This document shows positions 8,238 to 17,477 of a stretch of DNA of 64,000 bases, one piece after another. Position 1 is the stretch's first letter. Each line of letters starts with the position of its first letter. Both the position numbers and the translations under genes were made by a program. The notes beneath the pieces are model-generated. The model was not told where the DNA came from and searched no databases. It worked only from the letters and a program-made list of their open reading frames with translations. The DNA comes from Ensifer adhaerens (lineage in GTDB: Bacteria > Pseudomonadota > Alphaproteobacteria > Rhizobiales > Rhizobiaceae), in contig NZ_CP015881.1 in assembly GCF_000697965.2 (NCBI RefSeq), forward strand, positions 744,001 through 808,000, in the 5' to 3' direction.

Positions 8238-9382
8238 GGAGTCGCCCAGGAGACCTGAGCGGCGAGCATGGATTCGGCCTCATCGGCCGTCTGGCGCTGG
8301 GATTCCGTGGCTCCGGCCGGAGCGATCTTCATCTCCGGTCGACCTTCCCTGAAGATCTTCCACTTTGTTGGTCGGAAGGCGATGCGGCTGTGGTCGCCGG
8401 CAGCGGCGCGCTCGGGCGAGAGTTCGATCTCGACATGCGGATGGTTGCGGCCAAGGTCGAGTTCGAGATGACGGGTGCCGGCAACCCGGCGGCTGGCGGC
8501 AACGAGGCCGGCAAGGCAACCGCCGGAGCCGTCGACCAACTCGATGTCATGCGGGCGGAAGTGCAGTTTCGCGGGGCCGTCGGGCTCGGACGGGGCGCGC
8601 AGCCCGATCGGCCGATCCTCGAACCAGATCTCGCCGTTCTGCAGCGTAACATTGAGGCAGTTCGACTGGCCGATGAAGCCGTAGACGAAGGGCGAGACCG
8701 GATGGTCGTAGATCTCGTCGGGGGTGCCGACCTGTTCGATCACGCCCTTGCTCATGACGACGACGCGGTCGGCGAGCTCCAGCGCCTCGTCCTGGTCATG
8801 GGTGACGAAGATCGTCGTGTGGCCGGTGCGGTCGTGAATGTCGCGCAGCCACTTGCGCAGTTCCTTTCGGACCTGCGCGTCGAGCGCGCCGAAGGGCTCG
8901 TCGAGCAGAAGCACGTTCGGTTCCACCGCCATGGCGCGGGCGAGCGCCACGCGCTGGCGCTGGCCGCCCGAGAGCTGCGCCGGATAGCGCTTGTCGAGGC
9001 CGGAGAGCTGCACGAGGTCGAGCAGATCGAGGGCGCGCTTGCGGATCTCGGCCGACGGCGGTCTGCGGTTCGACGGGCGGACCTTGAGGCCGAAGGCGAC
9101 GTTGTCGAGCACGGTCATGTGGCGGAACAGGGCATAGTGCTGGAAGACAAAGCCGATGTTGCGCTCCTGCACGGTCTTTTGCGAGGCATCCTCGTCGCCG
9201 AAGAAGATCGTGCCTTCGGTCGGGCTTTCGAGCCCGGCAACGAGACGCAGAAGTGTGGTCTTGCCGGAGCCGGAGGGGCCGAGCAGCGCGATCAGCTCGC
9301 CGGAGCGGATGTCGAGCGAGACGTCGTCGAGCGCCGGGAAGCGGCCGAATTCCTTGCGGATGTTGTGAACGCGCACGTCCAT
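8234..9382 (-). CDS. cysA: Sulfate/thiosulfate ABC transporter ATPase CysA
   Basis: The 382-aa ATPase has Walker [12 protein letters not shown] (35-45), the Q-loop [13 protein letters not shown], signature [19 protein letters not shown], Walker [13 protein letters not shown] and the H-loop [17 protein letters not shown]-terminal TOBE-like part starts near 240 ([14 protein letters not shown]). It powers uptake of sulfate or thiosulfate through CysT-CysW. It is the last gene of cysT-cysW-cysA, with 31 bp between cysW and cysA. The tail after residue 350 ([16 protein letters not shown]) is a poorly conserved extension. Confidence 0.95.
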   Translation of the reverse strand: MDVRVHNIRKEFGRFPALDDVSLDIRSGELIALLGPSGSGKTTLLRLVAGLESPTEGTIFFGDEDASQKTVQERNIGFVFQHYALFRHMTVLDNVAFGLKVRPSNRRPPSAEIRKRALDLLDLVQLSGLDKRYPAQLSGGQRQRVALARAMAVEPNVLLLDEPFGALDAQVRKELRKWLRDIHDRTGHTTIFVTHDQDEALELADRVVVMSKGVIEQVGTPDEIYDHPVSPFVYGFIGQSNCLNVTLQNGEIWFEDRPIGLRAPSEPDGPAKLHFRPHDIELVDGSGGCLAGLVAASRRVAGTRHLELDLGRNHPHVEIELSPERAAAGDHSRIAFRPTKWKIFREGRPEMKIAPAGATESQRQTADEAESMLAAQVSWATP

Positions 9383-9413
9383 GACAATACCTTTCGAATG
9401 CCGGCTTTCCCGG

Positions 9414-10334
9414 TCAGTGCCTGCGGCTGGCGGCGATCTCGGCGCTGTAGCGGATCTCCAGCGCCGTCTTCAAAATCAGGGTGATCAGCGCCAGCAGCGC
9501 CAGCAACGCCGCCACCGCGAAAGCGGCGACGAAGTTGTATTCATTATAGAGGATTTCGACCTGCAACGGCATGGTGTTGGTCTCGCCGCGGATATGGCCG
9601 GACACCACCGAGACGGCGCCGAACTCGCCCATGGCGCGGGCGTTGCACAAAAGCACGCCGTAAAGCAGCCCCCATTTGATGTTGGGCAGCGTCACATGCC
9701 AGAAGGTCTGCCAGCCCGATGCCCCGAGAGACAAGGCTGCCTCCTCGTCGCTACTGCCCTGTTCCTGCATCAACGGGATCAGCTCGCGGGCGACGAAGGG
9801 GAAGGTGACGAAGACGGTGGCGAGCACCAGGCCCGGCACGGCAAAGAGGATCTGGATGCCGTGGCTCTGCAGCCAGGGACCAAGGACACTGTGCGAGCCG
9901 AACAGAAGCACGAAGACGAGGCCGGAGATCACCGGCGAGACCGAGAACGGCAGGTCGATCAGCGTCGTCAGGAAGGCCTTGCCCTTGAACTCGAACTTGG
10001 CGATCGCCCAGGCGGCGGCCACGCCGAAGACGAGGTTGAGCGGCACGGCGATGGCGGCGACGATCAGCGTCAGGCGGATGGCGGAAAAGGTTTCGGCATC
10101 GCCAAGGGCCAGCACGAATTCCGTCACGCCCTTGCGCAGCGCCTCGGTAAAGACGGCGGCGAGCGGCAAAAGCAAAAACAGTGCGACGAAGGCAAGCGCC
10201 GTGATCGTCAGCGTCAGTCGGGCAAAGCGGCTTTCGGAGGTGGCGGCGGCCAGTTCCGGCAGGGCGGCGCGAGGGCCGGAGGCCGGACTGAGACCGGGAC
10301 TGGGTGCTGAGGCGGCGGTCAGGTCATGCGACAT
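9414..10334 (-). CDS. cysW: Sulfate ABC transporter permease CysW
   Basis: The 306-aa inner-membrane permease has six predicted helices and the EAA-type cytoplasmic loop ([27 protein letters not shown]). The characteristic [22 protein letters not shown] segment follows. The ATG at 10334 was preferred because GGAG lies eight bases before it; another ATG at 10340 sits two bases after the same site. The first 11 bases overlap the end of cysT, indicating coupled translation. It pairs with CysT to form the sulfate channel. Confidence 0.93.
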   Translation of the reverse strand: MSHDLTAASAPSPGLSPASGPRAALPELAAATSESRFARLTLTITALAFVALFLLLPLAAVFTEALRKGVTEFVLALGDAETFSAIRLTLIVAAIAVPLNLVFGVAAAWAIAKFEFKGKAFLTTLIDLPFSVSPVISGLVFVLLFGSHSVLGPWLQSHGIQILFAVPGLVLATVFVTFPFVARELIPLMQEQGSSDEEAALSLGASGWQTFWHVTLPNIKWGLLYGVLLCNARAMGEFGAVSVVSGHIRGETNTMPLQVEILYNEYNFVAAFAVAALLALLALITLILKTALEIRYSAEIAASRRH

Positions 10335-11184
10335 AGACATATCTCCGCCGGCTCCAGGCCTGGATCGAGTTGATGAGGAGCAGCATGGCAAACGAGATCG
10401 CCAGCATGACCGCGGCAATTGCTGTCGCAGCCGCATAGTTGAACTCTTCGAGCCGGATGACGATCAGCAGCGGGGCGATCTCGGAGACGTAAGGCAGGTT
10501 GCCGGCGATGAAGATCACCGAGCCGTATTCGCCGACACCGCGGGCAAAGGCGAGCGCAAAGCCGGTGAGGCCGGCTGGCAAGAGCCCCGGCAAAAGCACC
10601 CGGCTGATCGTCTGGAAGCGGCTGGCGCCAAGGGTGGCGGCAGCCTCCTCCACTTCCTTGTCGATCTCCTCCATGATCGGCTGCACGGTCCTGACCACGA
10701 AGGGCAGGCCGACGAAGATCAGGGCAATGACGATGCCGGCCGGGGTGAAGGCGATCTTGAGGCCAAGCGGCTCCAGGAACTGGCCGATCCAGCCGTTCGG
10801 GGCATAGAGCGTCGTCAGCGCAATGCCGGCAACCGCGGTCGGCAGCGCAAAGGGCAGGTCGACCATGGCGTCGATCACCCGCTTGCCGGGGAACCGGTAG
10901 CGCACCAATACCCAGGCGAGGATGACGCCGAAGACGAGATTGATAACGGCAGCGATAAAGGCCGTGCCGAAGGAGATCTTCAAGGCATTGAGCGTGCGCG
11001 GATCAAGCGCCAGCGCCACGAACTGCGCCCAGCCGAGCCCGCTGGCGCGAAACACCAGACCCGACAACGGGATCAACACGATCAGAACCAGCCAGCTCAG
11101 CGTGATCCCGAGCGACAATCCAAATCCAGGCAAAACACTCGGCTGGCGAAATCGCCACCGGTTCCCATTGCGTCGCTCCGTCAC
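10324..11184 (-). CDS. cysT: Sulfate ABC transporter permease CysT
   Basis: The frame encodes 286 aa from a GTG start ([20 protein letters not shown]), the usual CysT N-terminus and length. AAGAGGTGACC sits just before it. The frame stays open for another 117 codons upstream, but that stretch holds a promoter-like AT-rich box and no family sequence. Six membrane segments, the EAA loop ([23 protein letters not shown]) and [14 protein letters not shown] identify the family. It opens the cysT-cysW-cysA operon. No sulfate-binding protein gene precedes it, unlike the usual sbp/cysP-cysT-cysW-cysA order. Confidence 0.9.
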   Translation of the reverse strand: MTERRNGNRWRFRQPSVLPGFGLSLGITLSWLVLIVLIPLSGLVFRASGLGWAQFVALALDPRTLNALKISFGTAFIAAVINLVFGVILAWVLVRYRFPGKRVIDAMVDLPFALPTAVAGIALTTLYAPNGWIGQFLEPLGLKIAFTPAGIVIALIFVGLPFVVRTVQPIMEEIDKEVEEAAATLGASRFQTISRVLLPGLLPAGLTGFALAFARGVGEYGSVIFIAGNLPYVSEIAPLLIVIRLEEFNYAAATAIAAVMLAISFAMLLLINSIQAWSRRRYVYVA

Positions 11185-11205
11185 CTTTCGGTCACCTCTT
11201 AGCCC

Positions 11206-11225
11206 CGCAGCCGCGAGCGGCTGCG
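11206..11225 (-). other. Hairpin in the cysT leader
   Basis: A perfect 8-bp stem (CGCAGCCG, 11206-11213, with 11218-11225) and a 4-base loop lie about 12 bases upstream of the cysT ribosome site. There is no T tract. It could affect leader folding or translation start. No known riboswitch class was recognised. Confidence 0.4.
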
Positions 11226-11470
11226 CTATCCCCTCATCCAAACCGATCTTCAAACCGCCGGTTGGCCGGCTTGTTCGAGCGCCGGTATCTTTCGGCGCCA
11301 AACTACCAATTTCATGGGCTCCAACAACGCAAATTTTTGACGCTTCGGCGGCCGGAAGGGAAACTGATTTTCGCTTCTGACCGCGTCTCAAGAAACACTC
11401 TGCTCCCAACTTTGTTCCATGCCTGACATCTAAAATGATGGAAGGCAAACGATGCAGCTGAAAAGTTATG

Positions 11471-11490
11471 CTATAGAATTTATAGATATT
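11471..11490. promoter_or_regulatory. Sulfur-island AT-rich box, copy A (cysT / hydrolase region)
   Basis: The sequence CTATAGAATTTATAGATATT contains the inverted pair CTATA/TATAG and the core TTTATAGA found in copies B and C. It lies 113 bp before the RBBP9-type gene and 287 bp before cysT. It stands out in a GC-rich background. It may be a binding site for a CysB-like regulator or part of a promoter; the assignment is inference. Confidence 0.5.
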
Positions 11491-11602
11491 GAATGTTCCT
11501 TGCTTACGCGCTGTGTCCCACTCTTCCATAATCAAGCCATGAATCGGGCGCGGCAGAATGCGCGGCCGTTACTTTGAAACATTCTCGTAAGCGGCTGATG
11601 TC

Positions 11603-12208
11603 ATGGCAACAACGCTCATCATTCCCGGGCTGTTCGGATCGGGCAGCGGCCACTGGCAGCGCCATTGGCTCAATGACAATCCGCAGGCGGTTCTTGTCGA
11701 ACAGGACGATTGGGATCGCCCGAGGCTCGATCTCTGGCGCGACAGGCTCGAACACGAGATCTTCCGGCATGGAACAGTCGACCTCGTGGCCCACAGCCTC
11801 GGCTGCCTTCTGGTCGCCAATCTCGTGCGGCGCCCGCTCGCCCGGCAGGTGCGCAGCGCCTTGCTCGTCGCGCCGTGCGATCTCGGTCCGACCGATCGGC
11901 TTCATCCGGGCGCCATCGACTTCGGGTCGATGCCCGACCTGCCCTTGCCTTTTTCGAGCCTCGTCGTCGGCAGCCTGAACGACCCCTATATGCCTTTCGA
12001 CCGCCTGCGTCATTTTTCGACCCGCTGGGGGAGCCGCCTCGTCGATCTTGGCCATGCCGGGCACATCAACATTGCCAGTGGTTTTGGCCGCTGGTCGCAT
12101 GGCTATGACCTATTGAGGGTGTTGAACGGGATTTCGCGTCGGGAGTTTGCACGTGCGCAGCCGGGCGAATTTTCAGAGCAGTTACCCTTGCCAAACGGCG
12201 TGGCTTGA
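11603..12208 (+). CDS. RBBP9/YdeN-family alpha/beta hydrolase
   Basis: The 201-aa serine hydrolase starts MATTLIIPGLFGSGSGHWQRHW, the family signature in which GHWQ follows the first strand. The triad is visible: nucleophile Ser in VAHSLGC, Asp in VVGSLNDPYMPFDR and His in LGHAGHINIASGFGRW. Members are small esterases or peptidases of uncertain substrate. The gene lies between sulfate transport and the taurine/sulfonate genes and shares its upstream region with cysT, so a link to sulfur starvation is possible but unproven. Confidence 0.88.
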   Translation: MATTLIIPGLFGSGSGHWQRHWLNDNPQAVLVEQDDWDRPRLDLWRDRLEHEIFRHGTVDLVAHSLGCLLVANLVRRPLARQVRSALLVAPCDLGPTDRLHPGAIDFGSMPDLPLPFSSLVVGSLNDPYMPFDRLRHFSTRWGSRLVDLGHAGHINIASGFGRWSHGYDLLRVLNGISRREFARAQPGEFSEQLPLPNGVA

Positions 12209-12520
12209 ACGCTCCAGAGCATGGCGAGGGAGACCGCTTTGCGTGGTCGTGTCACACGGCCCTTGATGTCGGCGCCGTTTCGCGCTCTAATAACGCACAA
12301 AGTTTATAGAGTATACCGTCTAGGGATGCGCATGCGCCAAGGTGCCAGGCCAGCCGGGATAGGACATACGGGCTCGACCGTCCTTGCGGCGGACGATATC
12401 TTCTCGCGACCCTGCAGATGGTCGCCGATACCCTCACAATTCGGTCGGTGTCTGCGTTGAGGACCGAAACAGCCATGCATTTCAAACTTTGCCGGCGGGG
12501 CCGGCCATAGGAGAGTGCAC
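12209..12520. other. Intergenic region with sulfur box, upstream of the first FAD/NAD(P) gene
   Basis: This 312-bp stretch holds no gene that I can support. It contains the AT-rich box B at 12300-12316, about 205 bp before the next ATG. The GC-rich leader between box and gene has no hairpin strong enough to call. Confidence 0.5.
12300..12316. promoter_or_regulatory. Sulfur-island AT-rich box, copy B
   Basis: AAGTTTATAGAGTATAC matches copy C upstream of ssuD at 13 of 16 aligned bases, and shares TTTATAGA with copy A. It precedes the FAD/NAD(P)-binding gene at 12521. Confidence 0.5.
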
Positions 12521-13927
12521 ATGACTGTCCATGGATTGTTTGCCAAGACGTCTCCGACGGAAATGAGTTCCAGGGGCAAGCCGCATATCGCCATCGTCGG
12601 CCGCGGTTTTTCCGGTGTAATGATGGCTATCGCCCTGATGAAGTCTGTGCGGGCCGCCTTTCACGTCCATCTCTTCGATCCGCAACCGACGATCAGCGGC
12701 GGGCAGGTCCTGGCCGCCGCCCAGAGCGGCGAAATCCTCAACAGCCGCGTTCGCGACCTTTCGGTGGCCGCCGGTCAGCCCGAAGACTTCAACGACTGGC
12801 TCTCGGCCAATGCCGAGTTTCGCGCCGCCGTGCCGGCCGCCATTCCCGGGTTCCAGCAGATCTTCGTGCCGAAGAGCATCTTCAGCGACTATGTTTACCA
12901 GCGCTTCTCCGAGGCGCTGACGCGCCGGCCGGATATTTCGATGCAGCTCTCCTGTCAGGCGGTGCTTGGTCTTCGCAAGCAGGCTAATGGGCGCTTTCTC
13001 GTGGTGCAGGAGAACGCGACGGTGGAATGCGACGCCGTTGTGCTGGCGACTGGTTTTGGTTTGCGCCGCGGCGAGATGGAAGTTGCCGACGAGGAAAAGC
13101 CACTGGTGCGCGCCCGTCGTCTCGTCGTGCCGCGCCACACGGTCCTGCTCGGTAGCGGAGTCCGGGTGGTCGACCGCCTGCTGCAGCTTCGCGATAACGG
13201 CTTTGCCGGCGAGGTCACCATCCTCTCCCGCCATGGTTTCCTGCCGCAGCCGCATACCCGTCTTTCGGCAGCGCCGACATTTCCGGTCGAGCCGATGCCG
13301 ACGCGGCTCGGCGAGATCGTTCGCTTCGTCCGGCAGGCCTGTGCCGAGGCAGAAGAAGCAGGGCTCGGCTGGCAGGCGGCCATGAACGGCCTGCGTCGAC
13401 GGGCGCGGTCCTTGTGGCAGGCGCTGCCTGAGGAAGAAAAACATCGCTTTAACCGGCACCTGCGGTCGATCTACGACAGCCACCGCAATCGCCTGCCGGC
13501 ACCCCTCTACCTGCGTCTCCGGCAGGAGCTTGCCAGCGAGCGGACCGTGCTACGCAAGGGCTGGGCCGGCCGGCGCCGTCCGGAAGGGTTGATGGTGCGC
13601 TTTGCCGGTGAAAGCCAGGAGACGCTGCTGTCAGCCGACCAGGTGATCGACTGTCGTTGTTCGGCGCCTGACCTTCAGGCGCCGTTGATGCAGAGCCTTT
13701 TTTCCGGCGGCCTTGCCGAGCCCGACGAACTCGATCTCGGCATTGCCGTCAGCCCGGCGGGCGAAGTGCTCGCGGGCGGAGCCCCGACGCGCGATCTCTA
13801 CGCAATTGGGCCGCTCGGCGTCGGCAGCCTGCCCGACATCGATCTCGTGCCGGAAATCGTCACGCAGACCTATGCCGCGGCGCGACTGATCGCAACCCGG
13901 AACCGGGTCACTCTGAAGACTGGCTAA
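12521..13927 (+). CDS. YdhS-like FAD/NAD(P)-binding protein (first paralog)
   Basis: The 468-aa protein has a dinucleotide motif IAIVGRGFSGVMMAIAL near residue 24 and belongs to the NAD_binding_9 type of uncharacterised FAD/NAD(P)-binding proteins. A second nucleotide-binding element is suggested by VVLATGFGLRRGE and VLLGSGVRVVDRLLQL. It is related along its whole length to the gene at 18751: both have a conserved AGL-W-A block followed by W-ALP and H-R. ATAGGAGAG precedes the ATG; a GTG six bases upstream is an alternative. The gene sits between sulfate transport and tauCBA and is preceded by sulfur box B. The reaction is unknown; an oxidoreductase role in organosulfur use is inference. Confidence 0.75.
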   Translation: MTVHGLFAKTSPTEMSSRGKPHIAIVGRGFSGVMMAIALMKSVRAAFHVHLFDPQPTISGGQVLAAAQSGEILNSRVRDLSVAAGQPEDFNDWLSANAEFRAAVPAAIPGFQQIFVPKSIFSDYVYQRFSEALTRRPDISMQLSCQAVLGLRKQANGRFLVVQENATVECDAVVLATGFGLRRGEMEVADEEKPLVRARRLVVPRHTVLLGSGVRVVDRLLQLRDNGFAGEVTILSRHGFLPQPHTRLSAAPTFPVEPMPTRLGEIVRFVRQACAEAEEAGLGWQAAMNGLRRRARSLWQALPEEEKHRFNRHLRSIYDSHRNRLPAPLYLRLRQELASERTVLRKGWAGRRRPEGLMVRFAGESQETLLSADQVIDCRCSAPDLQAPLMQSLFSGGLAEPDELDLGIAVSPAGEVLAGGAPTRDLYAIGPLGVGSLPDIDLVPEIVTQTYAAARLIATRNRVTLKTG

Positions 13928-13937
13928 GGCTTGCCGC

Positions 13938-14789
13938 TTAACGCCGCGTTGCCCAGGGCACCAGCCAGCGCTCGATGAGGCGTGCCGCCAATTCGAACAG
14001 GAAGGCGACAGCGGCGATCACGACGATACCGGCGATGACCACGTCGGTCACAAGGAACTGGGCGGCGGACTGGATCATGAAACCGAGGCCGCGGGTTGCG
14101 GCGACGAGTTCGGCCGCCACCAGCGTCGACCACCCGGCGCCGAGCGCGATACGGGTTCCCGTGAGGATCGAGGGCAGGGCGCTCGGCACGATGACATGGC
14201 GCAGCACCTGCAGCCGCGACGCGCCGAAGGAGCGCGCCGCATTGACGTGATCGGCCGACGCGGAACGGACGCCCGTTGCCGTCGAAAGGATGACCGGCGG
14301 TAACATCGCCAGTGCAATCACCGCAATCTTCGACGCTTCGCCGATGCCGAGCCAGATGATCACCAGGGGAAGATAGGCAAGCGGCGGCAGCGGTCGCAAG
14401 AATTCGACGATCGGATCGAGGATGCCTTTGCCGAGACGGCTCGCTCCGATGGCAAGGCCGGCGGGAATGCCGGCGACGAGGGCGACGGCAAGCGCGCCGA
14501 AGATCCGCAGCAGGCTGGCGCCGACGTGCTCAGCGAGCGTCGCATCGACAAAACCGGTGATGGCAAGGCTCCGGAGTGCCTGGTAGACGGCAACCGGTGA
14601 CGGCAGGAACAGCGGCGAGACGAAACCATAGCTGGAGGCAAGGCTCCAGAGGAAAAGCAGTGCCGTAATGGTCGCGAGCGAAATCCAGACAAGCGGCAAT
14701 GGTGGTCGGTCGGCGCTCTGTTCCGGTTGCTCGTCTAGGTGACGTGCCGTCGGCATGATGGGCGGCAGGCCTTCAACCGAGATGCTCAT
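13938..14789 (-). CDS. tauC: Taurine/sulfonate ABC transporter permease TauC
   Basis: The 283-aa permease begins MSISVEGLPPIMPTARHL and has about six helices after residue 30. The BPD_transp_1 loop is AARSFGASRLQVLRHVIVPSALPSILTG, and GLGFMIQSAAQFLVTDVVIAG is typical of the SsuC/TauC family. The ATG overlaps the tauB stop by four bases, so the pair is translationally coupled. It is the last gene of tauA-tauB-tauC. It is convergent with the first FAD/NAD(P)-binding gene, ten bases apart. Confidence 0.9.
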   Translation of the reverse strand: MSISVEGLPPIMPTARHLDEQPEQSADRPPLPLVWISLATITALLFLWSLASSYGFVSPLFLPSPVAVYQALRSLAITGFVDATLAEHVGASLLRIFGALAVALVAGIPAGLAIGASRLGKGILDPIVEFLRPLPPLAYLPLVIIWLGIGEASKIAVIALAMLPPVILSTATGVRSASADHVNAARSFGASRLQVLRHVIVPSALPSILTGTRIALGAGWSTLVAAELVAATRGLGFMIQSAAQFLVTDVVIAGIVVIAAVAFLFELAARLIERWLVPWATRR

Positions 14790-15577
14790 GCGGCAATTCC
14801 TTCTTCTTCGGCATGGATGAGCACGGTCAATTCGTCCTGCAGGCGGCGAAAGGCGGCTGAGCTGCGGATTTCCGAAAGCGGTGTCCCTGCGAGGTGATCG
14901 CGGCCGAAGGTCGTGAAGATTTCGCTGGTGATCCGGCCGGGGTTGGGGGCAAGCACGATAACCCGCGTTGCCAGCAGCAGCGCCTCCTCGATGCTGTGGG
15001 TGATCAGGAGGGCGCCGACGCGATTCCGTTGCCATATGTCCAGAAGAAAGCCCTGCATACGGCTGCGGGTCAGCGCGTCGAGCGCGCCGAGCGGCTCGTC
15101 CATCAACAGAAACTTCGGGCTGGAGGCGAGCGCACGGGCAATGCCGACACGCTGGCGCATGCCGCCCGACAGTTCCCAGACATGCCGCTCGGCTGCATCG
15201 CTGAGCCCGACCTGATCGAGAAGGGCTCGCGCCCGCCGAAGCCGATCCGCCTTGGAAAAACCGCGCAGGCGCAGGGGAAAGGCGACATTGTCGAGGGCAG
15301 TCAGCCACGGATAGAGTGCATCGTCCTGGAACACGACGGCGCGCTCTGCCCCTGGGCCGGCGACCGGCGCGCCATCGAGCCGAACGCGGCCGCTGCTTGG
15401 TTTCACGAAGCCGGCAGCAAGATTGAGAAGGCTGGTCTTGCCGGAGCCGGAGCGGCCGATGACGACAACGAACTCGTCGTGGTCGATCGACAGATCGATC
15501 GATGCAAGCACCGGCGTGTTCCGGCCGGCATCGGCCGCGTATCGCAATGTGACATTCTCAAGCGAGAGGACGGACAT
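14786..15577 (-). CDS. tauB: Taurine/sulfonate ABC transporter ATPase TauB
   Basis: The 263-aa ATPase has Walker A GRSGSGKTSLLNLAAG, the Q-loop VFQDDALYPWLTALDNV, signature LSGGMRQRVGIARALAS, Walker B FLLMDEPLGALD and the H-loop LITHSIEEALLLATRV. The YPWLT form after the Q-loop is typical of the nitrate/sulfonate/taurine group. The start MSVLSLENVTLRYA is preceded by AGGAGAACAGC. It energises TauC and works with the binding protein TauA encoded just upstream. Confidence 0.92.
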   Translation of the reverse strand: MSVLSLENVTLRYAADAGRNTPVLASIDLSIDHDEFVVVIGRSGSGKTSLLNLAAGFVKPSSGRVRLDGAPVAGPGAERAVVFQDDALYPWLTALDNVAFPLRLRGFSKADRLRRARALLDQVGLSDAAERHVWELSGGMRQRVGIARALASSPKFLLMDEPLGALDALTRSRMQGFLLDIWQRNRVGALLITHSIEEALLLATRVIVLAPNPGRITSEIFTTFGRDHLAGTPLSEIRSSAAFRRLQDELTVLIHAEEEGIAA

Positions 15578-15648
15578 GCTGTTCTCCTGGCATGGCGAAG
15601 TGCGCCCGCCCGAAGATTTCATCCGGGCGGGCAGCAATTGAGTGAACG

Positions 15649-16656
15649 TCAGAACGAGAGTTTTGCCGCTTCCTGCGCCCAGCGGGCGGAAACGTAGGGC
15701 GCGTAGTCGGGGAGGACTGCCGGGATCTTGCCCTGTTCGAGCAGGAAGGCCGAGGTCTGGGCGATCGCCTTGACGGTCGCGCCGCCGAGAAGATCAGCGC
15801 TCGCCTGCTCTTCGAGCGAAGGGAAGTAATAGCCCTTTAGCAGGTTCGGCACCTCCTCGGGCTTTGCACCGGTGAGCCGTGCGATCTTCTCGGCCTGGGG
15901 CGAGCCCGCGCTCCAGGCCTCCGGCTTGGTGCGGTAGTCCGCATAGGCGTCGCCGGTCACCTTGACGAAGCCGGTGACGATTTCAGGATATTCCTCGGCA
16001 AACTTCTTGCTGACGATCCAGGCGTCGAAGGTCGGTCCGCCCCATTTCGCGACGTCGCTCGATGTCGCAAGCACGGTCGCGGTCTTCTTGATTTCGGAGA
16101 GAACCGGATCCCAGACATAGGCGCCATCGATATCGCCGCGCTGCCATGCAGCGGCGATCTCCGGTGGCCGGAGGTTGAGGATTTCAACCGCCTTCGGGTC
16201 AATGTTCCAGTGTTTCAAGGCGGTGAGCAGGCTGTAATGCGCCGTCGAGACGAAGGGCGTTGCAATCTTCTTGCCGGCAAGCTCTTCCGGCTTGTCGATT
16301 CCCTTGACAGCCAGCGCCTCTGCGTCGCTGATCAGGCCGACGACGAAGATTGTTTCGAGCGGAATTTGGCGGCTCGCGGCGGCGGCCAGCGGCGAGGATC
16401 CGACATAGCCGATGTCGATCGACCCGGATGCAAGTGCCGCAATCACGTCTGCGCCACCGTCGAATTTCTGCCAGGTGATCTTGGCGCCGGTCACCTTCTC
16501 ATAGGTCCCGTCTGCCTGCGGCACGCGCGACGGCTCGACGATGGGCTGGTAGCCGATGGTCAGCGTCGTTTCGTCCGCATGGGCTGGAAGGGAAAGCTGG
16601 CTCGCCGCCAAGAGGGCGGCACTGGCGGCAAGAAGGGTGCGTCTGCGGATCGTCAT
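15649..16656 (-). CDS. tauA: Taurine-type sulfonate-binding periplasmic protein TauA
   Basis: The 335-aa protein has a signal peptide (MTIRRRTLLAASAALLAASQ, cleavage near AHA-DE at 27). The mature part matches TauA closely: TIGYQPIVEPSRVPQADGTYEKVTGAKI, GYVGSSPLAAAASRQIPLE, KIATPFVSTAHYSLLTALKHW and AAWQRGDIDGAYVWDPVL. It delivers taurine or a related sulfonate to TauB-TauC. GAGGAGCATAC precedes the ATG. The upstream gap holds AT-rich box D. There is no tauD dioxygenase nearby; SsuD and a flavin reductase take that place. Confidence 0.93.
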   Translation of the reverse strand: MTIRRRTLLAASAALLAASQLSLPAHADETTLTIGYQPIVEPSRVPQADGTYEKVTGAKITWQKFDGGADVIAALASGSIDIGYVGSSPLAAAASRQIPLETIFVVGLISDAEALAVKGIDKPEELAGKKIATPFVSTAHYSLLTALKHWNIDPKAVEILNLRPPEIAAAWQRGDIDGAYVWDPVLSEIKKTATVLATSSDVAKWGGPTFDAWIVSKKFAEEYPEIVTGFVKVTGDAYADYRTKPEAWSAGSPQAEKIARLTGAKPEEVPNLLKGYYFPSLEEQASADLLGGATVKAIAQTSAFLLEQGKIPAVLPDYAPYVSARWAQEAAKLSF

Positions 16657-16720
16657 CGTATGCTCCTCAACGGTTGCGGCTTCCTCGGGAAGTCCTGACA
16701 TTATGTTGATTAAAAGCATG

Positions 16721-16740
16721 GATTTTATGTAGATAAATTA
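16721..16740. promoter_or_regulatory. Sulfur-island AT-rich box, copy D (weaker)
   Basis: GATTTTATGTAGATAAATTA lies 65 bp before the tauA start. It shares ATTTTAT and an AGA core with copy C but differs in spacing, so it is a weaker member of the set. Confidence 0.35.
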
Positions 16741-16823
16741 TTCCGCTTTTTGCGGCTTTGCAGAGAGCCCATTCCAAATTTGAGATCCGTGGCAGCGCTC
16801 TGTGCCATGCATGGAAAGCAGCG

Positions 16824-17372
16824 TCAGAACTGCACGCCGCCGTAGCGGCCGTTGTGGTAGACGATCGGTTCGCCGGTCCCCGCGGTAATCGCCACCACCC
16901 GACCGAGGATGATCGCATGGCTATGGCGCTCGATGATCTCCTCGACCTCGCAATCGATGGCGGCAAGCGCGCCGGCAAGCGCCGACGCGCCGCTGGCAAG
17001 CCGGATCCATTCGGCGCCATCGTAGCGAGCGGCGCCCTTGGTGCCATCGACACCGGAGAAACGCTCGGCGACCCTTTGCTGTTCGCGCGACAGAAGGTTG
17101 ACGCAGAAATGCCGATAGCGCTCGATGACCGGCCAGGTGGAGGATGTGCGGTTGATGTTGACGATCATGGTCGGCGGATCGACGGCGAGCGCGGTTGCGG
17201 AGGTCACGGTGGCGCCGGTACGCTCTTCGCCTATCCCTGCGGTGATGACGGAGACGCCACCTGAGAAGTTGCGCATGGCCGCCTTCAGCGCCGGCGTGGT
17301 GATCGACCCGTAACCATTGGCGGTCGGAACGATGGCATCGAATGCGGGAGAAGCGGCAAGCGCAATGGTCAT
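16824..17372 (-). CDS. FMN reductase (flavin reductase domain)
   Basis: The 182-aa protein belongs to the flavin reductase-like domain family that supplies FMNH2 to two-component monooxygenases. The family pattern is visible: FSGGVSVITAGIGEERTGATVTSATALAVDPPTMIVNINRTSSTW, then FCVNLLSREQQRVAERFSG and the C-terminal GEPIVYHNGRYGGVQF. The ATG at 17372 has GAGGA eight bases upstream. It is divergent from ssuD across 188 bp, so it is the likely reductase partner of SsuD. The transcript points toward tauA, but 167 bp and a separate box lie between them. Confidence 0.9.
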   Translation of the reverse strand: MTIALAASPAFDAIVPTANGYGSITTPALKAAMRNFSGGVSVITAGIGEERTGATVTSATALAVDPPTMIVNINRTSSTWPVIERYRHFCVNLLSREQQRVAERFSGVDGTKGAARYDGAEWIRLASGASALAGALAAIDCEVEEIIERHSHAIILGRVVAITAGTGEPIVYHNGRYGGVQF

Positions 17373-17425
17373 GGCCAAATCCTCGAAAAATTTAATCTAA
17401 TTCCCGGTCGCTCACGGCTGTTGCG

Positions 17426-17439
17426 GGAAAAATTTTTCC
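17426..17439. other. Perfect AT-rich palindrome in the flavin reductase-ssuD gap
   Basis: GGAAAAATTTTTCC is a perfect 14-bp palindrome, 54 bp upstream of the flavin reductase start. It may be a regulator site or promoter spacer DNA; I cannot assign it. Confidence 0.3.
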
Positions 17440-17477
17440 TCACATCAAAAATGATCGTCCGAATTCTTATTGTCAAT

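Larger units (their letters stand above)
11185..11602. other. Intergenic regulatory region of cysT and the RBBP9-type gene
   Basis: This 418-bp divergent region has no convincing gene. It holds an AT-rich box at 11471-11490 and a small hairpin at 11206-11225. The cysT frame runs through it without a stop, which appears to be chance. The cysT mRNA leader would be close to 290 nt if transcription starts near the box. Confidence 0.6.

Noticed and set aside
8390..9484. 364-codon open frame opposite cysA
   Set aside because: Antisense shadow of cysA with no family features; cysA has all ATPase motifs.
9676..11202. 508-codon open frame opposite cysW and cysT
   Set aside because: Antisense shadow; low-complexity Arg/Asp/Glu composition and no ribosome site.
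11185..11535. 117-codon N-terminal extension of CysT
   Set aside because: The frame is open, but it passes through the AT-rich box and a hairpin, has no CysT-like sequence, and a GTG with a good ribosome site gives the standard length.
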